A DNA stretch of 64,000 nucleotides from Citrus sinensis (Eukaryota; Streptophyta; Magnoliopsida; Sapindales; Rutaceae): the NCBI RefSeq assembly GCF_022201045.2, contig NC_068558.1, positions 30,585,501 through 30,649,500 on the forward strand, in the 5' to 3' direction. Below the pieces are notes generated by a model, which saw only the letters and a program-made list of their open reading frames with translations, did not search any database and was not told where the DNA came from. This document shows, in pieces, positions 63,988 through 64,000 of the stretch. The stretch's first letter is position 1. Each line of letters opens with the position of its first letter. The translations under genes were made by a program, and so were the position numbers.

Positions 63988-64000
63988 GTTTGTTTCTGAA

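Overview
This window is nuclear DNA of a flowering plant, most likely a eudicot. The evidence is Athila-type Ty3/Gypsy retrotransposons primed by tRNA-Asp, a Ty1/Copia remnant, a TRIM, and broken copies of plant genes (an AGL11/SEEDSTICK-like MADS-box gene, UPF3, and AIG1/IAN GTPases) with plant introns. I cannot name the species. Most of the window is transposon, and no complete host gene is visible.

Host layer. A tandemly duplicated block has the order AGL11-like (minus) - UPF3 (minus) - AIG1 (plus). Unit 1 is AGL11 184-1275, UPF3 exons at 1377-1774 and 23206-23399, and AIG1 25460-25878. Unit 2 is AGL11 26527-27665, UPF3 60806-61127, and AIG1 63386 to the window edge. All are pseudogenes or truncated, except the last AIG1 copy, whose two visible exons are intact.

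Transposon layer, unit 1. An old Athila-like element E1 (1851-23150, TSD CCTAT) sits in a UPF3 intron. It holds a solo LTR of the LOG-carrying family (3592-4883, TSD CTTAC) and a younger element E2 (9035-16842, TSD ATTCC). E2 has an 849-codon gag-protease reading frame fused to the integrase tail, and RT, RNase H and the integrase core are missing.

Transposon layer, unit 2. A Copia 3' end (minus) was hit by a TRIM (TSD CACTT). One TRIM LTR was then hit by a 23.7-kb tandem array LTR-INT-LTR-INT-LTR (30651-54336, TSD AAGAT). Each internal region carries an intact gag-pol of about 1795 aa, a small coiled-coil-like ORF, a basic Cys-rich ORF, and a 222-aa LOG-like ORF (cytokinin riboside 5'-monophosphate phosphoribohydrolase family) whose active-site motif is altered. 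Next comes E3 (minus, about 54556-59232), a decayed relative of E1 that also lacks RT-RH-IN, then a probable Mutator-like transposase remnant and palindrome-bearing tandem repeats.

Main points of interest: (1) a retrotransposon family carrying a LOG-like protein and a virus-like zinc-binding protein behind an LTR rich in W-box and TGACG motifs; (2) a covarying small hairpin with an AGGA-type loop just upstream of the polypurine tract, present twice per element as an internal and a terminal hairpin+PPT cassette; (3) a second covarying hairpin with an invariant AGGCAA loop just after pol; (4) two separate losses of RT-RH-IN that kept the protease-to-integrase-tail arrangement.
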